Shown in pieces: positions 53,139 through 61,658 of a DNA stretch of 64,000 nucleotides. The stretch spans positions 1 through 64,000 of the forward strand of contig CAJLPX010000003.1 of assembly GCA_905208635.1 (NCBI GenBank), given 5' to 3'. The notes under the pieces were generated by a model. The model was not told where the DNA came from and did not search any database. It saw only the letters and a list, made by a program, of their open reading frames with translations. The position numbers and the translations under genes were made by a program. This DNA is from an uncultured Collinsella sp. Its GTDB lineage: Bacteria > Actinomycetota > Coriobacteriia > Coriobacteriales > Coriobacteriaceae. The first letter of the stretch is position 1. Every line of letters begins with the position of its first letter.

Positions 53139-53430
53139 GATTTGCCTCCCATTGTTCGATTGTTTCTGACTGTTCTATTACCTTCTTCACCTCCTCAACA
53201 CTGTTGAACCCTATGTTTTCAATCGACGAGTACTCAACGTAAACAGAAAACCTGCTTTCAAGAAAAATTAGCAGTCGAACTAGATCCGATGAGGACAAGC
53301 TGAATGGGGAATTGGTCAATCGTTGATTTCTTAGATCTTGATCAAATTGAGTCAAATCCAAATCTCTAATATTGCTTATTGCTTTTTCGATTTCTGCGTA
53401 GATGGTTTCATCTTTACAATATGCTGTCAT
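53116..53430 (-). CDS. Acyl-carrier-like peptide maturation protein
   Basis: A 104-residue helical protein. FSLSSSDLVRLLIFLESRFSV aligns, as FSLSSSDLVRLL and FLESRFSV, with the helix II region of acyl carrier proteins (GLDSLDLVELV...LEEEFGI), followed by a helix III-like ENIGFNSVEEVKKVIEQ. The usual DSL is SSS here, so Ser47 sits at the phosphopantetheine position but the Asp is missing; whether it is modified is open. Clostridial CLI_3235-type clusters carry an acyl-carrier-related gene in this position. It overlaps the upstream gene by 4 bp and the precursor gene by 23 bp. Confidence 0.72.
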   Translation of the reverse strand: MTAYCKDETIYAEIEKAISNIRDLDLTQFDQDLRNQRLTNSPFSLSSSDLVRLLIFLESRFSVYVEYSSIENIGFNSVEEVKKVIEQSETIEQWEANHEKYSTI

Positions 53431-54440
53431 TTCAGTACCCCAAGATCGAAATCAAACAACTCGTCCTCGATTGTCTTGCAGCATAGTAATGATTCTTCTG
53501 GATCTAAGCTGGCTGAGAAACTGGGTATTCCTCTTAGTCGAAGTTCTCTTGCTGCTTGAATAGCTTTATCGCTAGATGAATAGCTTATTTGAAATTCATG
53601 CGTCTCCAACCCCTCTGTGGCGTCAAGTACTTCGTTTGTAATTTCAAATTGAACTTTCTCTGCTTGCGTAAGCGTTTCAATTACGGGCATGAGCCCTAGC
53701 ATTATGTCGTAGTCGGCTATCGTGTATGGGATATTGATAATGGCTAAGTCAGGGCAGAAAGCTCGACATGCAGCAATCGACCCCAATCCGTAATCTCCGA
53801 AAATGTGGTCGTTGTATTTCATAAGCACATTGGGCGTCTCTAATAGAGCTAGGTCGGATTTATCATTCTCAATGATGAGGTTGATCTGCTCATTCATTTT
53901 GATGACGGCAGATTGGCCACCATCAAAACTAAGGGTGTTGCAGCCCCAGATTTCATTTAAAGGATTGAAGCTCAACGCGCATAGATTGGGATGGTGCTTT
54001 CTCATCTCGCTAACGATGCTACTGAACGTTATTGTTGAATTGGTGGGTGTATATAGATTCCCGACAACAATTTTTGGTATCAGGGCTAATTCCTGCATGT
54101 CGCTTTTGCTAGACTCGATTTGTTCAGCGGCGAGTTGGCTGACAACCGTCTTATTTACAGAATGAGCGTAGGTTTCAGCGTGTTTACTAAATTCTACGAG
54201 TCCTGCGGCGCTTTCTTTCGTCGATAAAACGACAACCAGGTCTGATTCATCGATTGTCGTTACATAGTTAATTCGATTTCTTATGCCAATTTCTTTGCAA
54301 TTAACAAGGTTGGCGACATCTAGGCCGTCCGGTAGAATGCCGCATGGCGTTGATACCCGGATATTGTAGCCATTTCCTAGCAATCCAATCAGAAGAGGAT
54401 AGTCAGCTCTTGTGAAAGATATAAGTCCGATTGTCTTCAT
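53427..54440 (-). CDS. Peptide maturation system accessory protein (TIGR04066-like)
   Basis: A 337-residue soluble protein starting MKTIGLISFTRADYPLLIGL. It has alternating strand-helix segments and a Gly-rich stretch DHIFGDYGLGSIAACRAF, but no catalytic motif I recognise. Its size, its place between the radical SAM gene and the acyl-carrier-like gene, and its general look match the TIGR04066 family described for clostridial Cys-rich peptide clusters; this is from memory and untested. It ends with a 4-bp overlap into the acyl-carrier-like gene and starts 5 bp after the maturase stop. Confidence 0.6.
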   Translation of the reverse strand: MKTIGLISFTRADYPLLIGLLGNGYNIRVSTPCGILPDGLDVANLVNCKEIGIRNRINYVTTIDESDLVVVLSTKESAAGLVEFSKHAETYAHSVNKTVVSQLAAEQIESSKSDMQELALIPKIVVGNLYTPTNSTITFSSIVSEMRKHHPNLCALSFNPLNEIWGCNTLSFDGGQSAVIKMNEQINLIIENDKSDLALLETPNVLMKYNDHIFGDYGLGSIAACRAFCPDLAIINIPYTIADYDIMLGLMPVIETLTQAEKVQFEITNEVLDATEGLETHEFQISYSSSDKAIQAARELRLRGIPSFSASLDPEESLLCCKTIEDELFDFDLGVLK

Positions 54441-54445
54441 GATTT

Positions 54446-55873
54446 TTATCGCTTGTTCCTTTTTAGAGCTGTTGCAATGGACACTTCATGTCTATGAAGC
54501 TCAAAGCGAAGTATTTTCTGATTAAGTCGGTCAAAGGCAATTCGTTTTGAATTGTCGCATGCTGTTCGCTTGTAATCAGGGCTTATTACTCCTTCGCAAT
54601 CTGCGCTTTTTATGCATTGGGTGCACAGCTGAAATGCCCAACATTTTTTACATGAATCGCTGGTCAGCTTTGAAACATTGATTATCTTTTCAATTTGACC
54701 TAAATCAAATCCTGAATCCAATGTGCCGATATACATTTCCTTCGTTGTTTCGCTGACCCTTTCGCAAGGAAGAAGCGCTCCTGCTGTTGTCACAAATAGA
54801 CGCGTAACCCCTGGTTCGCATGGGCCACCGGGTATAGCTTTTGCTGGGATGTTCGAAGGTGCAAATCGCTTTATGTTTTGGTTGATGTTTGCAAGCGTAT
54901 ATGAAGCGAGCCTATCGTTGCGGTTTCCTTTTTCGATTTCGCGCTCATCCATAATTCTTGCTTTAAATAAGGCGTAATTTAGCTGACTTGAGAACTCGTC
55001 ATTGTAGGGGGCGATACGTCCGTTGCGTTCCAGGTAGTTGAATTGAACATCGCAATCTTCGATATCTTTATCATTTATAAAGGAAGAGACTGTTTTATAG
55101 ATGTTGTTCGTGTCGACTACGGCATTAAAATGAACATATTTGTTGCGTTCAGGATGGCTGTCTAAAACCATATGAACATTGTCTATAACTGTTTGGTATG
55201 AGGACTTGCCATTAGCGTAATGCCTAGACTTATCATGGATTTGCTGCGGCCCGTCAAGACTGATTAACAAATAGAATTCATGCCCAGAATCGAAGAAGAA
55301 TTTAACCATTTCTTCAGATAAAAGAGAGCAATTAGTTGTAATTCGAAATGAGATGTGTTTTCCTTCAAATACCTGCTCTGCATATTGAGTAATTAGCTTA
55401 ATTTCATTAAATCGAAGGAGAGGTTCTCCTCCATAAAATGCTACGACCGGGTTTGAGTTGTCGATCGAGTGCATCTTAAAGAATTCGATTGCATGTTTTG
55501 CCGTCGAAATGGACATGGAGTTATGACTGTGGGCTCTGTTGTATGAGGAGTTTCCGGAATAGATACAGTAATCACATCTGAAGTTACAAGATTGAGTCAG
55601 CTGAAGGGTTAGCATCCGTATATTTCTTTCCAGCTTAACTTTCAAAAGGTCAATTGATGGATAAGCGATATCCTGCAATGGCGAATCGCAGCAGTAGCCA
55701 CATGATTGTAGTAACTGGAATTCTTGGTCTGATTTACAGGAGGCGTGGCAAACTTTGCCTGCTTGGACTTCTGAGATGTAATTGAAGAGATCTTTGCTTA
55801 CTGCAAGTATCTCGTTTCGATTGGCATCATAAATGTAGTGGCCCAAGAGGGTCTTTATAGGTAGAACTAACAT
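54446..55873 (-). CDS. Radical SAM/SPASM maturase of a Cys-rich peptide
   Basis: A 475-residue enzyme. The radical SAM cluster is bound by CNFRCDYC (Cys 96, 100, 103), with AFYGGEPLL and ISLDGPQQIHD as further SAM-domain motifs. The C-terminal SPASM-type region holds PCEPG, LLPCERV, CKKCWAFQLCTQC and later Cys residues for auxiliary clusters. The N-terminal 80 residues contain extra Cys (SCGYCCDS), as in the CCPG-type maturase family (TIGR04068). It would form cross-links on the Cys-rich peptide. ATG 55873 is preferred since GAGG lies eight bases upstream; ATG 55891, six codons earlier, has no site but is possible. Confidence 0.85.
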   Translation of the reverse strand: MLVLPIKTLLGHYIYDANRNEILAVSKDLFNYISEVQAGKVCHASCKSDQEFQLLQSCGYCCDSPLQDIAYPSIDLLKVKLERNIRMLTLQLTQSCNFRCDYCIYSGNSSYNRAHSHNSMSISTAKHAIEFFKMHSIDNSNPVVAFYGGEPLLRFNEIKLITQYAEQVFEGKHISFRITTNCSLLSEEMVKFFFDSGHEFYLLISLDGPQQIHDKSRHYANGKSSYQTVIDNVHMVLDSHPERNKYVHFNAVVDTNNIYKTVSSFINDKDIEDCDVQFNYLERNGRIAPYNDEFSSQLNYALFKARIMDEREIEKGNRNDRLASYTLANINQNIKRFAPSNIPAKAIPGGPCEPGVTRLFVTTAGALLPCERVSETTKEMYIGTLDSGFDLGQIEKIINVSKLTSDSCKKCWAFQLCTQCIKSADCEGVISPDYKRTACDNSKRIAFDRLNQKILRFELHRHEVSIATALKRNKR

Positions 55874-55891
55874 CTCTACCGCCTCTTTCAT

Positions 55892-55958
55892 TTCACTAAT
55901 GTAATTTAGTGAACTAAGATGTTTGCTATAAAGTATCCTTTTATAAACGTATTGTCAA
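55892..55958 (-). promoter_or_regulatory. Promoter of the RiPP maturase operon with adjacent dyad
   Basis: On the minus strand, TTGACA (55953-55958), exactly 17 bp, then TACTTT (55930-55935) form a strong promoter. Between it and the gene lies a perfect dyad, TTCACTAA (55892-55899) with TTAGTGAA (55906-55913), which could be an operator or an RNA hairpin controlling translation. Confidence 0.7.
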
Positions 55959-56083
55959 ACATATATTGCTAAAACAGAAACAATTTATAGACTGAGTTGG
56001 TCGTATTCTTTGGGCGATTGCTCCTATAATCTAGCCTTCGCTGCTGTCGGGAGGGAAGGACTAGGACTCCGTTATTATGTTGA

Positions 56084-56174
56084 AACGCTTTAACACTTTT
56101 GATGTTCTCGCGTGTTTTTTGTTTCAAAAGCGTTAGGATGGGACTCATAGCGCGGGGCGTAATGGGTGCCCCGC
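56084..56174 (+). promoter_or_regulatory. Paired sites and hairpin upstream of the alcohol dehydrogenase
   Basis: AACGCTTT (56084-56091, inside TTGAAACGCTTTAA) is repeated inverted as AAAGCGTT (56127-56134). The half-sites loosely resemble LacI-family operators. A GCGGGGC/GCCCCGC hairpin follows at 56152-56174, just before the ribosome binding site. The function is speculative. Confidence 0.4.
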
Positions 56175-56193
56175 ACACGATGGGAGGCTATCA

Positions 56194-57360
56194 ATGGCTA
56201 ATCGTTTCGTTCTCAATACCATCTCTTATCATGGTTCCGGCGCCATCAAGGAGATCCCCGGCGAGCTCCAGCGTCGCGGCTACAAGAAGATTTTCGTCTG
56301 CTCCGACCCCGACCTGGTCAAGTTCGGCGTTACCGCTAAGGTGACCGACGAGCTCGACGCCGCCGGCATCGCTTGGAGCCTGTACTCCGAGATTAAGCCC
56401 AACCCCACGATCCAGAACGTCAAGGACGGCGTCGAGGCCTTCAAGGCCGCCGAGGCTGACGCTATCGTGACCATCGGTGGCGGCTCCTCCATGGACACCG
56501 CCAAGGCTATCGGTATCATCATCAACAACCCCGAGTTCGCCGATGTCCGCAGCCTCGAGGGCGTTGCTCCCACCAAGAACCATGCCGTGTTCACCATCGC
56601 CGTGCCGACGACCGCCGGTACCGCTGCTGAGGTGACCATCAACTACGTCATCACCGACCCCGAGAAGGTCCGCAAGTTCGTGTGCGTCGACACCAACGAC
56701 GCCCCCGAGGTCGCCGTCGTCGACCCCGACATGATGGCTTCCATGCCCGCCGGCCTGACCGCTTCCACCGGCATGGACGCACTGACCCACGCCATCGAGG
56801 GCTACACCACCAAGGGCGCCTGGGAGCTTTCCGACATGTTCCACTTTGAGGCCATTAAGCTGATCAGCGAGAACCTGCGCGACTCCGTTGCCGAGGCCAA
56901 GTCCGGCAAGCCCGGCTCCGGCCGCGAGGGCATGGCTCTTGGCCAGTATGTCGCCGGCATGGGCTTCTCCAATGTCGGCCTGGGCATCGACCACGCCATG
57001 GCTCACACCCTGTCCGCTCACTACGACACCCCGCACGGCGTCGCTTGCGCCATGCTGCTGCCGATTGCCATGGAGTTCAACAAGCCGGTTTGCGCCGAGC
57101 GCCTGGCCAAGGTTGCCGTCGCCATGGGCGTTGACACCACGGGCATGAGCACTGACGAGGCCGCCGATGCCGCCATCGCCGCCGTCAAGCAGCTCTCCGC
57201 CGACGTGAACATCCCGCATGTCTGCGAGGCCATGAAGGCTGACGAGATCGAGGTTCTGGCCAAGGACGCCATGGCCGACGCCTGCTTCCCGGGCAACCCG
57301 CGCGAGGCGACGCTCGACGACGTTATCGAGCTCTTCAAGAAGATCTGCCCGGCTGCCTAG
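56194..57360 (+). CDS. fucO: Lactaldehyde reductase-type iron-containing alcohol dehydrogenase
   Basis: A 388-residue group III alcohol dehydrogenase that aligns from end to end, by eye, with E. coli FucO: identical openings (MANR.. with GRGA-like GSGAI), shared NNPEFADVRSLEG, VPTTAGTAAEVTINYVITD, ALGQYVAGMGFSNVGLG and GNPREATL. The NAD loop is GGGSSMDT (95-102), and the metal ligands are D195, H199, H271 and H281. It reduces lactaldehyde to 1,2-propanediol or acts on related short aldehydes in fermentation. No fucose or rhamnose genes are adjacent. ATG 56194 follows GGGAGG. GC content returns to the core level here. Confidence 0.9.
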   Translation: MANRFVLNTISYHGSGAIKEIPGELQRRGYKKIFVCSDPDLVKFGVTAKVTDELDAAGIAWSLYSEIKPNPTIQNVKDGVEAFKAAEADAIVTIGGGSSMDTAKAIGIIINNPEFADVRSLEGVAPTKNHAVFTIAVPTTAGTAAEVTINYVITDPEKVRKFVCVDTNDAPEVAVVDPDMMASMPAGLTASTGMDALTHAIEGYTTKGAWELSDMFHFEAIKLISENLRDSVAEAKSGKPGSGREGMALGQYVAGMGFSNVGLGIDHAMAHTLSAHYDTPHGVACAMLLPIAMEFNKPVCAERLAKVAVAMGVDTTGMSTDEAADAAIAAVKQLSADVNIPHVCEAMKADEIEVLAKDAMADACFPGNPREATLDDVIELFKKICPAA

Positions 57361-57413
57361 CCCAGTTTGGTGGTCCTTCGCCCGTAGGCGTATGGTCTTT
57401 TGACTTGCTGCTG

Positions 57414-57446
57414 GCCCCGCCGTGCTACGCGCGGTGGGGCTTTTTG
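57414..57446 (+). terminator. Terminator of the fucO-like gene
   Basis: GCCCCGCCG (57415-57423 region) pairs, with one wobble, with CGGTGGGGC (57432-57440), then TTTTT. Confidence 0.8.
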
Positions 57447-57519
57447 TGCCGCGCCGATGCCCCAAGATGGGCAAAACCAAGGCATGCTGCCCGCTGCGGA
57501 TAGGTGGTGCACTTCCCAG

Positions 57520-57756
57520 CGTGCATTTTTGGGAGTATTCAGCAAGCTCTGAAAAATGCATAACGTTGTGAATGGGCCGCAGTGGCCCGCAGACGCCCAT
57601 CGACAACCATTGCGGGTGGGCTATCGATGAGCGGAGGGGGGCTGTCGCCGCGTTTTTGGTTTGCGACGACCTGCAACACTGCTGTAACCGCGTCGCTTTG
57701 CCGTTTGCGATGGGGCTGACGGGGTCCACGGTGCTGAATACTCCGTATTTTGCACG
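57520..57756. repeat. Inverted-repeat-bounded segment, possible MITE remnant
   Basis: The 25-nt left end (57520-57544) contains GGAGTATTCAGCA. The right end (57732-57756) begins TGCTGAATACTCC, its exact complement, and both extend to CGTGC/GCACG tips with some mismatches. The 187 bp between hold no convincing gene: an 82-codon frame at 57572-57820 runs beyond the right end and resembles nothing. The left end also forms a GCATTTTT/AAAAATGC hairpin. The rest of the gene-free stretch 57447-57965 shows nothing else. Confidence 0.5.
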
Positions 57757-57965
57757 GTCCAAGGTGGGGTACCCTGAGACGAAGCAAATAGATGCCTCAT
57801 ATTTATGCAGATACCGATAGGATTTATGCAAGATTGGGACTGTAAACCGAGCGCGTGCACAAAACCGGTGCGGGGACGTCTGGAGTCGGCTCGGTTTCTA
57901 GAGTATTGCACGTGCAGAACGGTTAAAATCGGGGCTCGGTCTTAGTTTTACTTGGAAGGATGTAT

Positions 57966-59009
57966 ATGGCTTCTAATGTTGATGCTTCTCTAGAGGAGAC
58001 GCTCTCCTATATTACTGACCAGTTGAAGACGCTGACTTCTATTGCTTCACCTACGGGCTATACCCGTGCGGCTACTGACTATCTAATGGAAACGTTGCGC
58101 GATATGGGCTTTGGCCCCGAGCGCTCCAATAAGGGCAACGTGTTGGTTGAGCTTGGCGGCGAGGGCGAGCCGCTCGTATTGGCGAGCCATGTCGATACCC
58201 TGGGCGCCATGGTGCGCTCCATCAAGGACAATGGTCGCCTGCGTCCCACGACGCTTGGCGGGCATCAGTGGTCTACGGCCGATGGCGAGAACTGCACCGT
58301 TTACACGCGCGATGGCAATGTCTACACGGGTGTGGTTCTCAATACCGAGCCTTCGGCGCATGTGGCCGATGAGCCGGTCAAGACCATCGAGAAGAACATG
58401 GAAATCCTGCTCGACGAGAACGTCGACAGCAAGGACGACGTGCTCGAGCTGGGCATTCAGGCTGGAGACATTATCGCTATGGATCCGCGCACCACGGTGA
58501 CGGAGAGCGGCTACATCAAGAGCCGCTTCCTTGACGACAAGCTGTCCGCGTCGATTCTGCTGGGTCTGGCTCGCGCCGTTGCTGACGGCGAGGTGACCCT
58601 TTCGCGCAAGGTGTCGCTGCTCTTTACCGTGTACGAGGAGGTCGGCCACGGCGGTGCCTTTGTGCCGGCTGATACGCGCGAGATGATCAGCGTGGACATG
58701 GGCTGCGTGGGCGACGACCTGGGCTGCACCGAGCGCATGGTGTCGATTTGCGCCAAGGATTCGGGCGGTCCGTACAACTACGACCTGGTGACCACGCTGT
58801 CCAACATCGCGCGCGAGCTTGAACTCGATTACGCCATCGATGTGTACCCGCATTACGGCTCGGACGTCGAGGCCACGCTTTCGGCCGGTTACGACATTCG
58901 CCATGGCCTGATCGGCCCCGGCGTGTACGCGAGCCACAACTACGAACGCAGCCACACCGACGGTGTGCGCAATACCTACGAGCTGGTCCGCGCCTACGTG
59001 CAGCGCTGA
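57966..59009 (+). CDS. M42 family metallo-aminopeptidase
   Basis: A 347-residue enzyme of the FrvX/glutamyl aminopeptidase/endoglucanase M family. Metal and catalytic motifs are ASHVDTLG (His and Asp ligands), SRFLDDKLSA, VYEEVGHGGA (catalytic and ligand Glu pair) and the final HNYERSH. It removes N-terminal residues from peptides in the cytoplasm, usually as a dodecameric shell. ATG 57966 has GGAAGG at the right spacing; ATG 57960 would overlap that site. A terminator follows. Confidence 0.9.
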   Translation: MASNVDASLEETLSYITDQLKTLTSIASPTGYTRAATDYLMETLRDMGFGPERSNKGNVLVELGGEGEPLVLASHVDTLGAMVRSIKDNGRLRPTTLGGHQWSTADGENCTVYTRDGNVYTGVVLNTEPSAHVADEPVKTIEKNMEILLDENVDSKDDVLELGIQAGDIIAMDPRTTVTESGYIKSRFLDDKLSASILLGLARAVADGEVTLSRKVSLLFTVYEEVGHGGAFVPADTREMISVDMGCVGDDLGCTERMVSICAKDSGGPYNYDLVTTLSNIARELELDYAIDVYPHYGSDVEATLSAGYDIRHGLIGPGVYASHNYERSHTDGVRNTYELVRAYVQR

Positions 59010-59041
59010 GGGGCAGTCCGTAACTCAGCCGAGCAATCACT

Positions 59042-59067
59042 AAGGCCCGATTTTTCGGGCCTTTTTT
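59042..59067 (+). terminator. Terminator of the M42 peptidase gene
   Basis: AAGGCCCGA (59042-59050) pairs perfectly with TCGGGCCTT (59055-59063) and runs into TTTTTT. Confidence 0.9.
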
Positions 59068-59096
59068 CAATTCAGTCAGTTTAGTATTATCATGTA

Positions 59097-59113
59097 TAAG
59101 ATAAGTTATCTTA
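59097..59113 (+). promoter_or_regulatory. Palindromic operator in front of the HTH-HipA gene
   Basis: TAAGATAA-G-TTATCTTA is a perfect 17-bp palindrome, overlapping a TATAAG -10-like box at 59095-59100 and ending 33 bp before the gene. The encoded protein carries its own helix-turn-helix, so autorepression is a reasonable inference. Confidence 0.6.
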
Positions 59114-59146
59114 ACGTGTGAAATACTTAACGAGGTGATGCGGCGC

Positions 59147-60520
59147 ATGGATACATCGGAATACTTATCTATGGGTGATGCCGCCCGCCTGCTAGGCGTC
59201 ACGAAGGCTCGCATATCGCAACTGGCGGCATCCGGAACGCTCGCATGCAATACTGTGGGCGGCCGGAAGATGGTCGAGTACAATTCTGCGACCGCCTACC
59301 AAAAGGTCCGCAAACGCGGCCGCCGTCCTGCAGCCGATGTGGGACGCAAATTTACGCTGATGTCGGCTGACTATGAGGTCGCGCATGTCTCGTTTGATCC
59401 GACGCGTGAGTTCTCCTTTGAAATTGCTGAGGTGCTCGATGCGCAAAGGATGCCGCTGGGCACGTGCTCGAGCGCTTCTCCAACGGTGAATAAGCGGGCG
59501 CTCAATGCATGGTGGAGCCATCGGTCGGTGCCCGACGCCCGCCCCGGACTTATCTCGCGCTATCGCGAACTGGGAATTGCCAGCGGCATCGAGGTGCCGG
59601 TTGAGTGCCTGGGGCTGTCGCTTTCGGATTGCTATTGGTTGCGGCCGGCCGATTGCGAGGGACTCGAATGGCGAGACCTCAATTACTTCGAGAATGATTT
59701 TGAGCGGTCTGCGCCCGAGGGGCGTTCGGGTTGGCTGGAGGGCATCGGCCTTAAAAACCCCGACAACACGTCCGAGGGCGAGCTCCCTAAATCATGGATG
59801 ATCCGCCGCGGCGTTCGCGTCTTGGCTAAAGGATGCGGCATGGATGACCAGCGGCCCTTTAACGAGGCGGTTGCAACGGCCCTGCACCGTCGCCTGCTAC
59901 CCGAGGATGAGTTTGTTTCTTATACGGTTGAGCACATGTTTGATGGCCCCGTGTGCCTGTGCGATGACTTTCTTGATGGCCGCGAGGAATACGTTCCAGC
60001 CTTTTACGTTAAGGATGCACTTGGCGGTCAGCGAGGAAACTCGACGTACGACCGATACTGTCGCTACCTTGGTAAGCATGGAGCTGATGAGGCCGTTGTG
60101 AGAAGGTCCATGTCGCAGATGATTGTCTGCGATGCCCTTTTGGCCAATAGTGATCGCCATTGGCGAAACTTTGGCATCATCCGCAACGTCGATACCCTGG
60201 AGGTAAGGCCTGCTCCGCTGTTCGATAGCGGCAACTGCCTGTGGTATAACGTGCCAACCGCTGTGCTCGTAGCCGGGGAGTTTGGGTTTGCCGCCAAGCC
60301 GTTTGGACCCGACCCCTCCGTCCAACTGGCGCTTGCAGACTCACTTGATTGGTTCGATTCATCGCGGCTCAACGGATTTGTTGAAGAAGCGATAAAGACT
60401 CTATCGCGGAGCAAGTGGGCCACGGCGGAGGGCCGGCTCGAGTCCATTCGCCGCGGCCTGGAGCGTCGCGTTATCGAGGTGAATGCTGCTGTTGAAGTGC
60501 TTCGACACGTGCGGCGATAA
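59147..60520 (+). CDS. HTH domain fused to a HipA-like kinase
   Basis: A 457-residue protein. Residues about 5-50 form an excisionase/MerR-type helix-turn-helix (LSMGDAARLLGVTKARISQL, shown as MGDAARLLGVTKARISQ). A linker leads to a HipA-like kinase fold, with ANSDRHWRNFG (333-343, catalytic Asp336 and Asn341) and LFDSG (the metal-binding Asp360). HipA toxins phosphorylate aminoacyl-tRNA synthetases or other targets; HipB, the separate antitoxin, supplies DNA binding in the usual pair. Here both functions sit in one chain and no separate partner is present. ATG 59147 is chosen with GAGGTG upstream. A non-toxin regulator with a HipA-like domain is also possible. Confidence 0.78.
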   Translation: MDTSEYLSMGDAARLLGVTKARISQLAASGTLACNTVGGRKMVEYNSATAYQKVRKRGRRPAADVGRKFTLMSADYEVAHVSFDPTREFSFEIAEVLDAQRMPLGTCSSASPTVNKRALNAWWSHRSVPDARPGLISRYRELGIASGIEVPVECLGLSLSDCYWLRPADCEGLEWRDLNYFENDFERSAPEGRSGWLEGIGLKNPDNTSEGELPKSWMIRRGVRVLAKGCGMDDQRPFNEAVATALHRRLLPEDEFVSYTVEHMFDGPVCLCDDFLDGREEYVPAFYVKDALGGQRGNSTYDRYCRYLGKHGADEAVVRRSMSQMIVCDALLANSDRHWRNFGIIRNVDTLEVRPAPLFDSGNCLWYNVPTAVLVAGEFGFAAKPFGPDPSVQLALADSLDWFDSSRLNGFVEEAIKTLSRSKWATAEGRLESIRRGLERRVIEVNAAVEVLRHVRR

Positions 60521-60528
60521 TCCCGTGG

Positions 60529-61629
60529 CTACCTGATGGCTGCCGTAACGGTGCCGCCGCCCAGGACGATGTCGCCGCGGTAGACTACAACGGCCTGGCC
60601 GGGGGCGATGGCTCGCTGCGGCTCGTCAAAGGTCAGCAGCATTTGCCCGTCTTCGCCGTGCGTAAGGGTTGCTGCCTGGTCCTTTTGACGGTAGCGGTAC
60701 TTGGCGCCCACGTGAATGCCGCCGGTGTTGAGCTCTGCCTCCATGCGCGTATCCGGCGCGCTCCAGATCCAGTCGTTGGCCGTGAGCGCGGTGGCGGTCA
60801 GATCTTCCGCCTCGCCCAGATGCACGGTGTTGTTGGCGGCGTCGACACCAGTCACATACACGGGATGCGCCATTGCGACGCCCAGGCCCTTGCGCTGGCC
60901 GATGGTGTAGCGCAGCGCGCCGTTGTGGCGCCCGACCACGCTGCCGTCGCGCCACACGATATCGCCCGGTGTAGCGGGATGTCCGCACCGACGCTCGATA
61001 TAGCCCGCATAGTCGCCATCCGCGATAAAGCAGATGTCCTCGCTTTCGGCCTTCTTGGCGTTGGCAAAGCCCTGCTCGGCGGCAATGCGGCGCACGTCGT
61101 GCTCCTTGTCCAGGCCTGCCAGCGGAAAGATCGTGTGCGCCAGGCGCTCCTGCGTAAGCGAATATAAAAAGTAGCTTTGGTCCTTTTTAGGGTCCTCGCC
61201 GCGATGCAGCTGCCAGGTTCCGTCGGACGCCTGGCTCGTTTTGGCGTAGTGACCTGTGGCGATGTAATCGCAGCCCATATTGAGTGCCGCATCGAGCAGC
61301 GCGCCAAACTTAATATGGCGGTTGCAGATGATGCACGGGTTAGGCGTCAGCCCCTCTTGGTAGGCGTTCACAAAGCGTTCGATCACGTTGCGGTCGAAGG
61401 TTTGCTGCAAGTCGAGCACGTGATGGGGTATCCCCAGGCGCTCGGCGACGGCCTTTGCATCGGCGATGTCGCGGTCGACCTTACTCATGCCCGTGGTGGG
61501 ATCGGGCGCGGGGCAGGTGAGGCGCATGGTGGCACCGACACATTCGTAACCCTGACTTTTGAGCAGATACGCGGTCACGCTGGAATCGACGCCGCCGCTC
61601 ATGGCGACGAGCACGCGCTTGTTGTGCAT
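60529..61629 (-). CDS. mnmA: tRNA-specific 2-thiouridylase MnmA
   Basis: A 366-residue enzyme that thiolates U34 of tRNA-Lys, -Glu and -Gln. The PP-loop is SGGVDSS (10-16). The catalytic Cys pair lies in NPCIICNRHIKFG and SEDICFIADGD. The central and C-terminal beta domains (PGDIVWRDGSVVGRHNGAL shown as GDIVWRDGSVVGRHNG, and YTIGQRKGLGV) are standard. It is downstream of cysK, on the same strand but after a terminator; the two share a link through cysteine-derived sulfur. tRNA-Gln and tRNA-Glu, substrate types, lie elsewhere in the window. Confidence 0.95.
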   Translation of the reverse strand: MHNKRVLVAMSGGVDSSVTAYLLKSQGYECVGATMRLTCPAPDPTTGMSKVDRDIADAKAVAERLGIPHHVLDLQQTFDRNVIERFVNAYQEGLTPNPCIICNRHIKFGALLDAALNMGCDYIATGHYAKTSQASDGTWQLHRGEDPKKDQSYFLYSLTQERLAHTIFPLAGLDKEHDVRRIAAEQGFANAKKAESEDICFIADGDYAGYIERRCGHPATPGDIVWRDGSVVGRHNGALRYTIGQRKGLGVAMAHPVYVTGVDAANNTVHLGEAEDLTATALTANDWIWSAPDTRMEAELNTGGIHVGAKYRYRQKDQAATLTHGEDGQMLLTFDEPQRAIAPGQAVVVYRGDIVLGGGTVTAAIR

Positions 61630-61658
61630 GGGGAGGTTCTCCTTGGTGGCATGTGGCC

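Noticed and set aside
57572..57820. 82-codon plus-strand frame after the fucO-like gene
   Set aside because: No ribosome binding site, no family features, and it crosses the end of an inverted-repeat segment.
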